NCBI GenBank assembly: GCA_003223455.1
Contig: QHVE01000017.1
Coordinates: 1 to 57,158, forward strand
Reading direction: 5' to 3'
Length of the DNA stretch: 57,158 nucleotides
DNA from: Gemmatimonadota bacterium
GTDB taxonomy: Bacteria > Gemmatimonadota > Gemmatimonadetes > Gemmatimonadales > Gemmatimonadaceae
Of the stretch, positions 1 through 8,189 are shown in pieces. Position 1 is the stretch's first letter, and every line of letters starts with the position of its first letter. Both the position numbers and the translations under genes were made by a program. The notes under the pieces are model-generated. The model worked only from the letters and a program-made list of their open reading frames with translations, ran no database searches and had not been told where the DNA came from.

Positions 1-1
1 T

Positions 2-265
2 CGGATCGCGCGTGTGGCGGCCGACCCGGCAAGAGTTCCGGCTGCCGCCGAGCCGGCCGGAGACACGATGCTCCGCTACTATCGGCTCCATGGCTCGCCC
101 GCGATGTACCGGTCGGACTACGAGCCGGCCCGACTCGGCGCGATCGCCGAGCGGCTGCGCAGCGCGTCAGGGGAGGGAGCCGAGCGTTGGTGCATCTTCG
201 ACAACACCACACTCGGCGCGGCGACGGGAAACGCACTCGCGCTGGTCCGGCTGCTCGCGAGCTAG
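2..265 (+). CDS. DUF72 (YecE-like) protein, C-terminal fragment
   Basis: The reading frame is open from the window edge and ends at TAG 263-265, so only the last 87 residues are present. The segment YYRLHGSPAMYRSDY followed by WCIFDNTTLGAATGNAL matches the usual end of DUF72/YecE TIM-barrel proteins, which finish with an RLHG motif and a C-terminal FNN/FDNT motif. The biochemical role of the family is not established. The start lies outside the window. The call is firm for the family and says nothing about function. Confidence 0.75.
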   Translation, partial: RIARVAADPARVPAAAEPAGDTMLRYYRLHGSPAMYRSDYEPARLGAIAERLRSASGEGAERWCIFDNTTLGAATGNALALVRLLAS

Positions 266-338
266 GCGGCCGAACCTGGCAGGACGCCCGCCGCCGCCGC
301 ATGCTTCTGGCCGACCCATCCGTCCAGGAGAGACGCGT

Positions 339-896
339 ATGAGAAAGGAAGCCAGGAAGACCGTCGTGGTCGCGGTGGCGCTCTCCGCGAGCGCATGCTC
401 GAGCAAACCTGCCGACCGCGCGCACGACGACGCGCCCGGCGGCGGCGTGACGATCTCCAAGTCGAGCGCGCCGGTGTCCGACGACACCCTCCGCGCGGGC
501 GACGTCCGCATCGTCACGACGAGCGGCGGGGTCGATCTGGCGCTGATCGGGGACTCGATCAGCACCGGCCTCTCTCCATCCGCGTTGAAGAAGGTGCGCG
601 AAGAGACGGATACGGCGAAGGTGGCAGGGACCGGATTCGGCTCGTCGATCGAAAAGATGGTGAAGGGCACGGTGCAGGGGGCGATCGGCACCCGCGTGTC
701 GTTCCCGGTCTCCGCCGTGCGCGAGGCACGCTACGACGGCGAGAAGATCGTGTTCGAGTGGAGCGGCGAGCCGAGGAAGATCTTCGACAACACGAAGATC
801 GACGGGAAGCCACTGCTGGCGTCGTTCCCGCCGGAGGACGCCCGCCGCTTCGTGGACGCCGTGAACGCGCGAAAGGGGAAGCCGAAGAACCTCTAG
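339..896 (+). CDS. Small predicted lipoprotein of unknown function
   Basis: The protein has 185 residues and starts at ATG 339, preceded by a purine-rich CAGGAGAG site about 7 nt upstream. The N-terminus MRKEARKTVVVAVALSASAC is a short lipoprotein signal with Cys20 as the probable lipidated residue, followed by a Ser/Lys linker. The rest is soluble, with an alternating beta-strand pattern and a segment reading GDVRIVTTSGGVDLALIGDSIS. I do not recognise a family. It lies 73 nt after the DUF72 gene and 122 nt before cphA on the same strand, so cotranscription is possible but not shown. The same frame is open further upstream, but that stretch overlaps the DUF72 gene and lacks a signal peptide. 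Confidence 0.7.
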   Translation: MRKEARKTVVVAVALSASACSSKPADRAHDDAPGGGVTISKSSAPVSDDTLRAGDVRIVTTSGGVDLALIGDSISTGLSPSALKKVREETDTAKVAGTGFGSSIEKMVKGTVQGAIGTRVSFPVSAVREARYDGEKIVFEWSGEPRKIFDNTKIDGKPLLASFPPEDARRFVDAVNARKGKPKNL

Positions 897-1018
897 AGGC
901 CGCCACATCGACGCATCCGGCCGCTCCGGGCCGCCGTTCCGCGCGCGTTCGCATGAGCCCGGGGTCGGAATGCCTTTTGCCCATCTCCAGGGAGTCGTAT
1001 TCTCACGCTCCCCTTCCG

Positions 1019-3685
1019 ATGACGAGCACTCTCCCCGCAACTCCCGCTGGGCACCACGTCGACGCGGGCGACCTTCGCGTGACGCGCGTTCGTGCCCTGC
1101 GCGGCCCAAACTATTGGCGCCTGGCTCCGGTGATCGCCTGTGACGTGCGCCTCGGATCGCTCGAGCAGCGGTCGACGGCGGAGCTCGCCGGCTTCAGCGA
1201 CCGATTGCTGGAGGCGCTGCCGACGCTGCGCGAGCACCCGTGCAGCCGAGGCACGGCGGGCGGCTTCGTCGAGCGCTTGCACGAAGGCACCCACGTGCCC
1301 CACGTCCTCGAGCATGTGTCGCTGGAGCTGCAAACCCTGGCTGGCAGCGACGTGAGCTTCGGGCGCGTCGTGCCATCCGGGGACGAGGGTGTCTGGTGGG
1401 TGATCGTCGCGTACGAGGAGGAGGAAGTCGGCATCCAGAGCATGCACGCGGCGGCGCGGCTGGTGCGCGCGTGCATCGAAGGCGCACGGTTCGACACGGA
1501 CGAGATGATCCACGATCTCCAGCGCCTGTACGAGACCGTGCGCCTGGGCCCCTCCACGGGGACGATCGTCGAGGAAGCGCGGCGGCGGGGGATTCCCGTG
1601 CGCCGGCTGAACAACCGCTCGCTCGTGCAGCTCGGGCTCGGACGCAACCTGCGGCGCATCCAGGCCACGGTCACCGACCGCACGAGCTCCATCGCGGTGG
1701 AGATCGCGCAGGACAAGGACGAGACGAAGCGCGTGCTCGGGAACATCGGCCTGCCCGTGCCGCGCGGCGACGTCGTGCGCACGATCGAGGACGCGATCGA
1801 GGTGGCCGAGGACATCGGATTCCCGGTGATCGTGAAGCCGCTCGACGCGAGCCACGGGCGCGGCATCTCGCGGCGCATCGACGACGTCGAGGGTCTGCGC
1901 CACGCGTTCGAGGACGCACGGCACTTCAGCCGTCGCGTCGTGATCGAGCACTTCGCGGCGGGGAACGACCATCGCGTGCTCGTCGTGAACGGGAGGGTGG
2001 TGGCATGCGCCGAGCGCGTGCCGGCGCGGGTGATCGGCGACGGCAGGTCGACGGTGCGCGCGCTGATCGAGACGGCGAACCGCGATCCGCGACGGGGTAT
2101 CGGCCACACCAAGATTCTCACCCACCTGCCGCTCGACGAGCAGACGGAGCGCTTTCTCGCCGTGGAGGGCCGCACGTTCGACAGCGTGCCGGCGTCGGGG
2201 GAGGAGGTGTGCCTGCGGCAGACGGCGAACCTCTCGACCGGCGGCACGTCGATCGACCGCACGGACGAGATGCACCCGGACAACAAGACCGCGTGCGAGA
2301 TCGCCGCGGCGGCGGTCGGACTGGACATCGCCGGCATCGACGTGATGACGGAGGACATCTCGGTGGCGTTCCGCGAGAACGGCGCGGTGATCATCGAGGT
2401 CAACGCGGGACCCGGAATCCGGATGCACACGCATCCCACGGAGGGGACGCCGCGCGGCGTCGGCGCGCCGATCGTCGACATGCTCTACCCGCCGGGCGTG
2501 GAGTCGACGATCCCCGTGATCGCCGTGACGGGCACCAACGGCAAGACCACGACGACGCGGCTGATCGCGCACCTGTTTCGGAACACCGGACTGACGGTGG
2601 GCTTCACGACCACCGACGGTGTCTATCTGCAGAACCGTCTCGTGATGGAAGGGGACATGACCGGCCCCTTCAGCGCGAACATCATCCTCACCAACCCGAC
2701 GGTGGAAGTGGCGGTGCTCGAGACGGCGCGCGGCGGAATCCTGCGCGCGGGACTAGGCTTCGACGAAGCGGACGTCGGCGTCGTGCTGAACGTCTCGCCC
2801 GACCACCTCGGCCTGCGCGGCATCAACACGATCGAGCAGCTCGCCGAGGTCAAGAGCGTGGTTCCGGCGGTGACGAAGCGCGAGGGGCACGCGGTGCTCA
2901 ACGCCGACGATCCGCTCGTGTACGGGATGCGCGAGGTGACCGGCGCGGACATCGTGCTGTTCTCCACGCGCGAATACGGGGAGAACGAGATCGTTGCCGA
3001 CCACGTGTCGCGCGGCGGGATCGCCGCGGTGATCGAACAGGGCACCTTCGTCATCCGGCGCGGGCGGCTGCGCATCCCGATCGCCGCCGAGCACGACGTG
3101 CCGCTCAGCGTCGGCGGAGCGGCGCGGTTCCAGCGGCAAAACGTGCTCGCGGCCATCGCCGCGACGTACGTGCAGGGCATGCGCTACGACGACATCCGCG
3201 CAGGGCTGCTGTCGTTCTTCCCGTCTCCCTCGACGACGCCGGGTCGCCTCAACATGATCCGCGTGCGTGGCGGCGGCCGCGTGCTGGTCGACTATGCGCA
3301 CAACGCGGCGGCGATCGGCGGCCTGGTCGACTTCGTCTGGAACACGCCGGCGGCGAAGCGGTTCTGCGTGCTCACCGTCCCCGGCGACCGCCGCGACGAC
3401 GACATCCGCGAGGCGGGCCGGCTGTGCGCGCGGTTCGATCGCGTGATCATCAAGGAGGACATCGACCGGCGCGGACGCGCTCGCGGCGAGATCGCCGAAC
3501 TGCTCAAGGAGGGACTCGTCGAGGGCGGACTCGATCCGTCGCGGATCGAGGTCCTGTACGAGGAGGGTGAGGCGGTGAACCGCGGGCTGGATCTGCTCGG
3601 CGAGGACGATCTGCTGGTCGTTCACGCGGACAAGGTGCCAGGGACGCTGGCGATCGTTCGCGAGCGCGCGGTGCAGGGCGCGTGA
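1019..3685 (+). CDS. cphA: Cyanophycin synthetase (CphA1 type)
   Basis: This 888-residue protein polymerises L-Asp and attaches L-Arg to each side chain, using ATP, to make the nitrogen store cyanophycin. The N domain (about 20-160) contains RALRGPNYW and H95-V-L-E98-H99. An ATP-grasp domain (about 200-480) contains IVKPLDASHGRGI near residue 270. A Mur-ligase-like domain (about 497-888) carries the P-loop GTNGKTTT at 505-512, then NVSPDHLG and a C-terminal VDYAHN motif. The length is normal for CphA1. In several studied CphA1 enzymes the N domain holds a cryptic metallopeptidase-like site that makes primers, and the HxxEH here fits that. ATG 953 is an in-frame alternative start; neither start has a clear ribosome site. 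The stop overlaps the next gene by 4 nt, so the cluster looks like one operon. Confidence 0.95.
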   Translation: MTSTLPATPAGHHVDAGDLRVTRVRALRGPNYWRLAPVIACDVRLGSLEQRSTAELAGFSDRLLEALPTLREHPCSRGTAGGFVERLHEGTHVPHVLEHVSLELQTLAGSDVSFGRVVPSGDEGVWWVIVAYEEEEVGIQSMHAAARLVRACIEGARFDTDEMIHDLQRLYETVRLGPSTGTIVEEARRRGIPVRRLNNRSLVQLGLGRNLRRIQATVTDRTSSIAVEIAQDKDETKRVLGNIGLPVPRGDVVRTIEDAIEVAEDIGFPVIVKPLDASHGRGISRRIDDVEGLRHAFEDARHFSRRVVIEHFAAGNDHRVLVVNGRVVACAERVPARVIGDGRSTVRALIETANRDPRRGIGHTKILTHLPLDEQTERFLAVEGRTFDSVPASGEEVCLRQTANLSTGGTSIDRTDEMHPDNKTACEIAAAAVGLDIAGIDVMTEDISVAFRENGAVIIEVNAGPGIRMHTHPTEGTPRGVGAPIVDMLYPPGVESTIPVIAVTGTNGKTTTTRLIAHLFRNTGLTVGFTTTDGVYLQNRLVMEGDMTGPFSANIILTNPTVEVAVLETARGGILRAGLGFDEADVGVVLNVSPDHLGLRGINTIEQLAEVKSVVPAVTKREGHAVLNADDPLVYGMREVTGADIVLFSTREYGENEIVADHVSRGGIAAVIEQGTFVIRRGRLRIPIAAEHDVPLSVGGAARFQRQNVLAAIAATYVQGMRYDDIRAGLLSFFPSPSTTPGRLNMIRVRGGGRVLVDYAHNAAAIGGLVDFVWNTPAAKRFCVLTVPGDRRDDDIREAGRLCARFDRVIIKEDIDRRGRARGEIAELLKEGLVEGGLDPSRIEVLYEEGEAVNRGLDLLGEDDLLVVHADKVPGTLAIVRERAVQGA

Positions 3686-4737
3686 CGACGAGCGTGACGC
3701 CCCCCGCGGCGGCGATGGAGATCAGGATGACGATGCTCCACGCCACGCGCGGGAAGAACTTCTGGTCGCTGCGTCCGGTGACCCGGATGGACCTCGCCGT
3801 CGGGGCCTACGACGACATCTCATCCGCTGCCGTTCCCGGCTTCGTGGACAGCCTCGTCGGCGCGATGCCGGGTCTCGTCGAGCATCGCTGTTCGATCGGC
3901 GAACGCGGTGGATTCGTGCTGCGGCTGCGCCGCGGCACGTATGCTCCGCACATCATCGAGCACGTCGCGCTCGAGCTGCAGACGATGATGGGCCACGACG
4001 TCGGCTTCGGAAAGACGCGCGGCGGCGACGTCGAGGGAGAATACACGCTCGTGTTCGAGCACGAGCACGAGCAGGTGGGGCTTCGAGCCGCCGCGCTCGC
4101 ACTGCAGACCGTGCAGCAGGCGTTCGATGGCGTGCTGGAAGCGGTCGATGCCGCGGTGACCGAGCTCAAGGCGATCGCCGAGACGCCGGACACGCCACGG
4201 CTCCATCACCGCGTGCTGTGCGGCGTCACGGGCGGCAGCGGCCGCGCCGAGGCGCAGCGACTCCTGCGTGAGCGGCTCGCCGACGACGGCGCGCTGGTGA
4301 TCGACGTCTCGCCGTCGTTCCTGCTCCAGGCGGGTCTCCCGTACGCGCGCTCCGAGATGGCGATCATCCTCGACGCGGAGCTCACGGACGTGCCGCCGCG
4401 CTATCAGGAGGCGGAGCGAGCGACACAGCTGGTGAACGTGCTCGCCGACGCCGTCGACCGCGACGGAATGGTCGTCTGTCCCGCCAAGGCGTGGGAGATC
4501 CAGGACTATGCGCGCGAGTCGGGCTGCCGCATCGCCGTGTTCGCGACGGACGACGACGTGACGGGGCGGGACAGCCGCCGAGCGCGCGCGGTCGCTCTCG
4601 TGCGGGACGGACGCATCGTGGTCCAGGGATGTGGTGACGACGAGGACCATGGACCGCTCGACCCCACGCTTCCGGCGACGTCCCAGGTGGCGGCGGCGCT
4701 CGCCCACGCCACGCTCAGCGTCGAGTGTGGCCGGTGA
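3682..4737 (+). CDS. Degenerate cyanophycin synthetase paralogue: CphA N domain plus inactive Mur-like domain
   Basis: The protein has 351 residues from GTG 3682, which overlaps the cphA stop as GTGA; ATG 3715 is an alternative that begins where CphA homology begins. Residues about 12-160 match the CphA N domain (LHATRGKNFWSLRPV) and keep H90-I-I-E93-H94 and the following LELQ. The ATP-grasp domain is absent. From about 178 the sequence is collinear with the CphA Mur-like middle domain, but GTNGKTTT is replaced by GGSGRAEA with Arg188 at the catalytic Lys position, and the DHLG motif is lost. It ends where the Mur C-terminal lobe would begin. It cannot be a ligase by known chemistry. The open frame and tight coupling to cphA and cphB argue that it is functional. 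A primer-making hydrolase, polymer anchor or CphA partner are inferences. Confidence 0.85.
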   Translation: MTTSVTPPAAAMEIRMTMLHATRGKNFWSLRPVTRMDLAVGAYDDISSAAVPGFVDSLVGAMPGLVEHRCSIGERGGFVLRLRRGTYAPHIIEHVALELQTMMGHDVGFGKTRGGDVEGEYTLVFEHEHEQVGLRAAALALQTVQQAFDGVLEAVDAAVTELKAIAETPDTPRLHHRVLCGVTGGSGRAEAQRLLRERLADDGALVIDVSPSFLLQAGLPYARSEMAIILDAELTDVPPRYQEAERATQLVNVLADAVDRDGMVVCPAKAWEIQDYARESGCRIAVFATDDDVTGRDSRRARAVALVRDGRIVVQGCGDDEDHGPLDPTLPATSQVAAALAHATLSVECGR

Positions 4738-5654
4738 GGCGCAAGCCCAACGGTCCTCCCCCCCGCGTCGACTCCCCCGCTCCCTCGCATCACGACCGCG
4801 ATACTCGCGGTCCGCTCGTGCTCATCGGCGGCGCGTGCACGCCGGACGGCGAGGCATTGGGCTCCTTTCTCGAGCTGGCGGGCCAGGTCGGCGGGCCGAT
4901 CGTGGGCATCACCGTGGCGTCGGAGAACCCGGTAGAGAGCGCGCGACTCTGGCGCGCCGACTTCCGCGCGGCGGGAGTGCAGAACATCGAGTTTCCGCGC
5001 GTCAAGCGCACGAGCGACAAGCTCGATCGCGAGCTGGCGGCGCGCATCGACGACGCGGGCGCCCTGTTCCTCGGCGGAGGCAATCAGGTCAAGCTGGTCG
5101 CGGAGCTGAGCGGCACGCGCAGCGAGGCGTCGATGAAGGCGCTGTCGGAGCGCGGCGGCGTGATCTGCGGCACGAGCGCGGGCGCGGCGGCCCTCACGGC
5201 GCTGACGATGGCCGGCGGAGAGATCGACGAGGAAGGCAATCTCGTCGAGCAGTACCTCGGGCCCGGCTTCGGACTGCTGGACTTCGAGACGATCGTCGAC
5301 ACGCACTTCTCGAAGCGTCGCCGGCTGCAGCGGTTGTTCGTCGTCATCGCCGGGAACCCCCAGCTGATGGGGCTCGGCATCGACGAGGATACGGCGCTGA
5401 TCGTGCGCGGTCACATCGGTGAGGTGGTGGGCGCCGGCGGCGTGACGTTCATCGATGGCCGCGACAGCGTGCGGTTCGACAATGCCGACGATCTGGAGAA
5501 GGGCCGCCAGCTCACGCTGAGCCATCTGCGCGTCGGGATCGTCGGCACGCACTACCACCTGAACCTGCGCGAGCGCGAGCTGGAGGTGCTCGTGCAGGGC
5601 GAGGCGAGCCCGCACCGGAGGACGCCGCCGTTTGTGGCAGCGCAGGGAAAGTAG
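4734..5654 (+). CDS. cphB: Cyanophycinase (peptidase S51), first copy
   Basis: Cyanophycinase is a cytoplasmic serine exopeptidase that cuts cyanophycin to beta-Asp-Arg dipeptides. The 306-residue protein shows the S51 hallmarks LFLGGGNQVKL, GTSAGAA with Ser148 as the predicted nucleophile, and DTHFSKRRRLQRL followed by GLGIDEDTALIV. There is no signal peptide. GTG 4734 overlaps the upstream stop as GTGA and is preferred; GTG 4725 is also in frame. It is the third gene of the synthetase operon, so synthesis and breakdown enzymes would be made together. A second cyanophycinase lies just downstream on the opposite strand. Confidence 0.93.
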   Translation: MRRKPNGPPPRVDSPAPSHHDRDTRGPLVLIGGACTPDGEALGSFLELAGQVGGPIVGITVASENPVESARLWRADFRAAGVQNIEFPRVKRTSDKLDRELAARIDDAGALFLGGGNQVKLVAELSGTRSEASMKALSERGGVICGTSAGAAALTALTMAGGEIDEEGNLVEQYLGPGFGLLDFETIVDTHFSKRRRLQRLFVVIAGNPQLMGLGIDEDTALIVRGHIGEVVGAGGVTFIDGRDSVRFDNADDLEKGRQLTLSHLRVGIVGTHYHLNLRERELEVLVQGEASPHRRTPPFVAAQGK

Positions 5655-5658
5655 GCAT

Positions 5659-5720
5659 GGGGAGTGGGGGGGTGGGAGTGACTGCGCCCTGAGCGGCGGT
5701 TGACGTCACCCCCACTCCCC
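5659..5720. terminator. Inverted repeat between convergent cyanophycinases, probable bidirectional terminator
   Basis: GGGGAGTGGGGG at 5659-5670 pairs perfectly with CCCCCACTCCCC at 5709-5720, a 12-bp stem with a 38-nt loop. It fills the 76-nt gap between the stops of the two facing cyanophycinase genes. There is no strong T-tract on either side, so termination is inferred from position and symmetry. Confidence 0.5.
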
Positions 5721-5730
5721 ACCGCCGTTT

Positions 5731-6654
5731 TCACTTCGTTCCCGTCTTCTCCTCCGTCTCCTCCTCCGTCTCCTCCTCCATCGAGTCCGCTGGGTGCGCG
5801 GTCGGCCTGCGGGTGTGCAGGTCGAATCGGTCCCCCTGGCTCAGCATGTGGACCTTGATGTCGTACGAGGACAGCGTGCGCTCGGAGTCCTCCTCGCCGA
5901 GGTTGGAATAGCTCACCGTCGAGCCGTCCACGACGTAGACCGCACCGGCACCCAGTACGCGGAAGCTGCGGTTGTGCTCGACGATGATCGCCGTGTCCTC
6001 GTCGATGCCGATGCCGAGCACGCGCGGATTCTGGGAGACGGCCCCGATCAGCCGTGCCATCCGTCCGCGCTCGGCGAAGTGCTGGTCGATGAGCATGTCC
6101 TGCGCGAGCCCGAGGCCCGGCGCCATGAGCAGCGCCGACTTGATGCGGTAGGACGCCTCGCCGTTGTTCGCCACCAGCATCGTCTCGCTCATCGCGGATG
6201 CCCCCGCCGACGTCCCCGCGATCACGCCGCCCCCCTCGAAGATCTCCTGCACGCGCGAGAACACCGGCGTGTCGCCGATCTGGCTCGTGATCTTGAGCTG
6301 GTCGCCGCCGGTGAAGAACACCCCCGTCGCACCCTCGAGGATGCGCATCGCCCGCGGGGTCGTCGCCTCCTCGCGCGACTCGATGTCCAGTCGGAAGACG
6401 TGCGGCGCCCCGATGGCCCGGAACGCCGTCTCGTATTCCTCCCACAGGGATTCCGGTTCCGCGCTCGCCACCGTGCAGACGACGATCTTGCCATCGTCGC
6501 CCAGCCGATCGGCGACGGCGCGAAGGATCTTCCGCTCATCCGTTCGGTCCTCGTGGCCGCCGATGATGATCAGCGTGCCCTTGTGCGTCGCCCCCGCGCG
6601 TCCGCGGCGCAGGGGGCGCTCGAGAAACAGCTCGACTTTTCGGCGTGCGTCCAT
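5731..6654 (-). CDS. cphB: Cyanophycinase (peptidase S51), second copy
   Basis: A 307-residue S51 serine peptidase, clearly divergent from the first copy. It has LIIIGGHEDRTDE near the N-terminus, FFTGGDQLKI, GTSAGAS with Ser149 predicted as nucleophile, DQHFAERGRMARL, and GIGIDEDTAIIV. The GGHED start and the length match cyanophycinase. ATG 6654 is chosen because upstream in-frame sequence is not family-like. The C-terminus ends in an acidic, threonine-punctuated tail (EEETEEETEE) encoded by a short tandem repeat. It faces the cphA operon and must have its own promoter, so degradation could be controlled separately from synthesis. Confidence 0.92.
   Translation of the reverse strand: MDARRKVELFLERPLRRGRAGATHKGTLIIIGGHEDRTDERKILRAVADRLGDDGKIVVCTVASAEPESLWEEYETAFRAIGAPHVFRLDIESREEATTPRAMRILEGATGVFFTGGDQLKITSQIGDTPVFSRVQEIFEGGGVIAGTSAGASAMSETMLVANNGEASYRIKSALLMAPGLGLAQDMLIDQHFAERGRMARLIGAVSQNPRVLGIGIDEDTAIIVEHNRSFRVLGAGAVYVVDGSTVSYSNLGEEDSERTLSSYDIKVHMLSQGDRFDLHTRRPTAHPADSMEEETEEETEEKTGTK
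5748..5780 (-). repeat. Tandem 12-bp repeat encoding the acidic tail of the second cyanophycinase
   Basis: Three imperfect copies of TCTCCTCCTCCG (the first lacks 3 nt) run through 5748-5780 on the plus strand and encode Glu-Glu-Glu-Thr units on the minus strand. Every copy is a multiple of 3 nt, so copy-number change would keep frame and only change tail length. Confidence 0.7.
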
Positions 6655-6796
6655 CGGTTCGACGGGATTGGAGGTGGCGTGCGGTCTCGACACTCGTTCG
6701 TACAAACGACGTGCCGTCCGCATCGCGCCGCGGGCTGGCTCGGGCGCAGCGGTGGCACCATCTTGAGCCAGTCGACGCTCGCACTCCAATCCCTAC

Positions 6797-7561
6797 ATGG
6801 TCTCACTCGCCCTCCGGCCGCGCTCGCCGTCCGAGCTCGTGGACGCCGCGTTCCAGATCCTCCGCGCCCACTATCCGCAGTTCGTGATGTGCTCGGCCCT
6901 GGCCTATCTCCCCTGGCTGGTGGTGCAGGTCATCTGGTACAGCGACCCGGCGCGGCTCGCCAGCATCTCGCCGCAGGCCAGCGTCGTGTTCGGATTGGGC
7001 ATCTGGCTCATCTTCGCGCTGATGAGTGCCGTGCTCATCGTGTGCGCCTCCCAGGCCTATCTCGGCGAGCCACTGGACGTCGGGGTCGCCGTGCGCCAGG
7101 CGCTCCCCAGGCTCCCCCTGGTGCTGGTCGCGGCGGTCCTGCGCTTCCTGCTCATGTTCATCGGCCTGTTCTTATTCCTCTTCGGTGCGCTGTATATGGC
7201 GACGCGCTACTTCGCCACGACACCGGTGATCGTGCTCGAGAAGAGGGGCATCGGCGGCGCCTTCTCGCGGTCGTCCGAGCTCTCGCGCAAGCGCAAGCGG
7301 CACATCTTCAACACCATCGGGCTCGCGTCGCTCATCTACTGGGTGCTCGCGTTCGGCGTGCAGATCGTCGCGGCGATGGTGGGAAACCTCATCGTGCAAG
7401 CGCTCGTGGGCGCCGCGGTGACGATCATGGTCTACCCGGTGGTCGCGATCACGGAAGCGCTTCTCTACTTCGACACGCGAATCAAGAGCGAAGGGCTCGA
7501 CATCGAGCTGATGACCGGCGCGCTCGACGGTGCGCCGCCGCACGCGCCGGCCACGCCGTGA
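6797..7561 (+). CDS. Multi-pass membrane protein, first gene of the MoxR/DUF58 cluster
   Basis: The 254-residue protein begins at ATG 6797. Hydrophobic segments lie near 30-48, 63-86, 107-135, 174-198 and 200-224, with a basic cytoplasmic-looking loop SRKRKRH at 163-169. The layout resembles the membrane domain found in glycerophosphodiester phosphodiesterase-like or DUF975 proteins that often open such clusters. No catalytic residues are visible. It is followed closely by DUF4129, DUF4350, moxR and DUF58 genes on the same strand, so it is probably part of that operon. Its upstream region (6655-6796) is shared with the divergent second cyanophycinase. Confidence 0.7.
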   Translation: MVSLALRPRSPSELVDAAFQILRAHYPQFVMCSALAYLPWLVVQVIWYSDPARLASISPQASVVFGLGIWLIFALMSAVLIVCASQAYLGEPLDVGVAVRQALPRLPLVLVAAVLRFLLMFIGLFLFLFGALYMATRYFATTPVIVLEKRGIGGAFSRSSELSRKRKRHIFNTIGLASLIYWVLAFGVQIVAAMVGNLIVQALVGAAVTIMVYPVVAITEALLYFDTRIKSEGLDIELMTGALDGAPPHAPATP

Positions 7562-7571
7562 CGCCCCGATC

Positions 7572-8189
7572 GTGCTGATCGCGGTCCAGCCACCGGCGTG
7601 GCCGTCGTCGGCCGTGCACGACACGATCGCCGCGCTCGCGCGGGGGATCGAATACCGGCGCAGTATCCGCCAGTCGCTCCTCGACCGGGCATTCCTGTGG
7701 GTCTCGCAGGCGATCGAGCGGCTGGTCGGGTTCATCCGCCATCTGCCCTCGTCGCGAGCGATCGGGCTCACCATCCTCGGCCTCATCGTCGTCACGATCG
7801 TCGCGCGGCTGGTCATTTCCGCCCTCGCCCGGGACGAGACGGGAGCACGCGCGCGACGGAGCCGCGGCGCGAGGGCAGGTGAGGATCCCTTCGTCGCCGC
7901 GGAGCGGCTCGCGGCCGAGGGCCGGTTCGAGGATGCCGCGCACGCGCTCTATCACGGCGTGCTGCTCGCCCTCGCGCGCAGCGACCGGATTCGCCTCGAT
8001 CCCTCGAAGACGAGCGGCGACTACGCGCGCGAGCTCCGCGCGCGAAGCTCGTCCTCGTATCAATCCTTCCGCGCCTTCTCGCGCCGGTTCGACGTCGCGG
8101 TGTTCGGCCATGGTGGCTGCGACGCCGCGCTGATCGACGACCTGCGCCGCCTCGCGACACCGTTCGCCCCGCGCGCGCGCGCCGCGTGA
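7572..8189 (+). CDS. DUF4129 domain membrane protein
   Basis: About 205 residues from GTG 7572; GTG 7530 is an in-frame alternative that overlaps the previous gene by 32 nt. One transmembrane segment (AIGLTILGLIVVTIVARLV) lies near residues 53-75. The C-terminal half contains AERLAAEGRFEDAAHALYHGVLLAL and KTSGDYARELR, typical of DUF4129, a domain found beside MoxR and DUF58/DUF4350 genes. The stop overlaps the next start as GTGA. The family has no defined biochemical role; a part in an envelope-associated MoxR complex is suggested only by context. Confidence 0.72.
   Translation: MLIAVQPPAWPSSAVHDTIAALARGIEYRRSIRQSLLDRAFLWVSQAIERLVGFIRHLPSSRAIGLTILGLIVVTIVARLVISALARDETGARARRSRGARAGEDPFVAAERLAAEGRFEDAAHALYHGVLLALARSDRIRLDPSKTSGDYARELRARSSSSYQSFRAFSRRFDVAVFGHGGCDAALIDDLRRLATPFAPRARAA

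Noticed and set aside
893-2572. Long antisense ORF across cphA
   Set aside because: It is Arg/His/Ala-rich with no motif and is opposite a well-supported gene; high GC leaves shadow frames open.
3682-4737. The second cphA-like gene as a normal cyanophycin synthetase or a simple truncation
   Set aside because: It is collinear with two CphA domains but lacks the ATP-grasp between them and has a substituted P-loop in an open, coupled frame, so it is neither a full enzyme nor a 3-prime truncation.
5748-5780. CRISPR-like repeats
   Set aside because: Units are 9-12 bp, contiguous without spacers, and are coding sequence.
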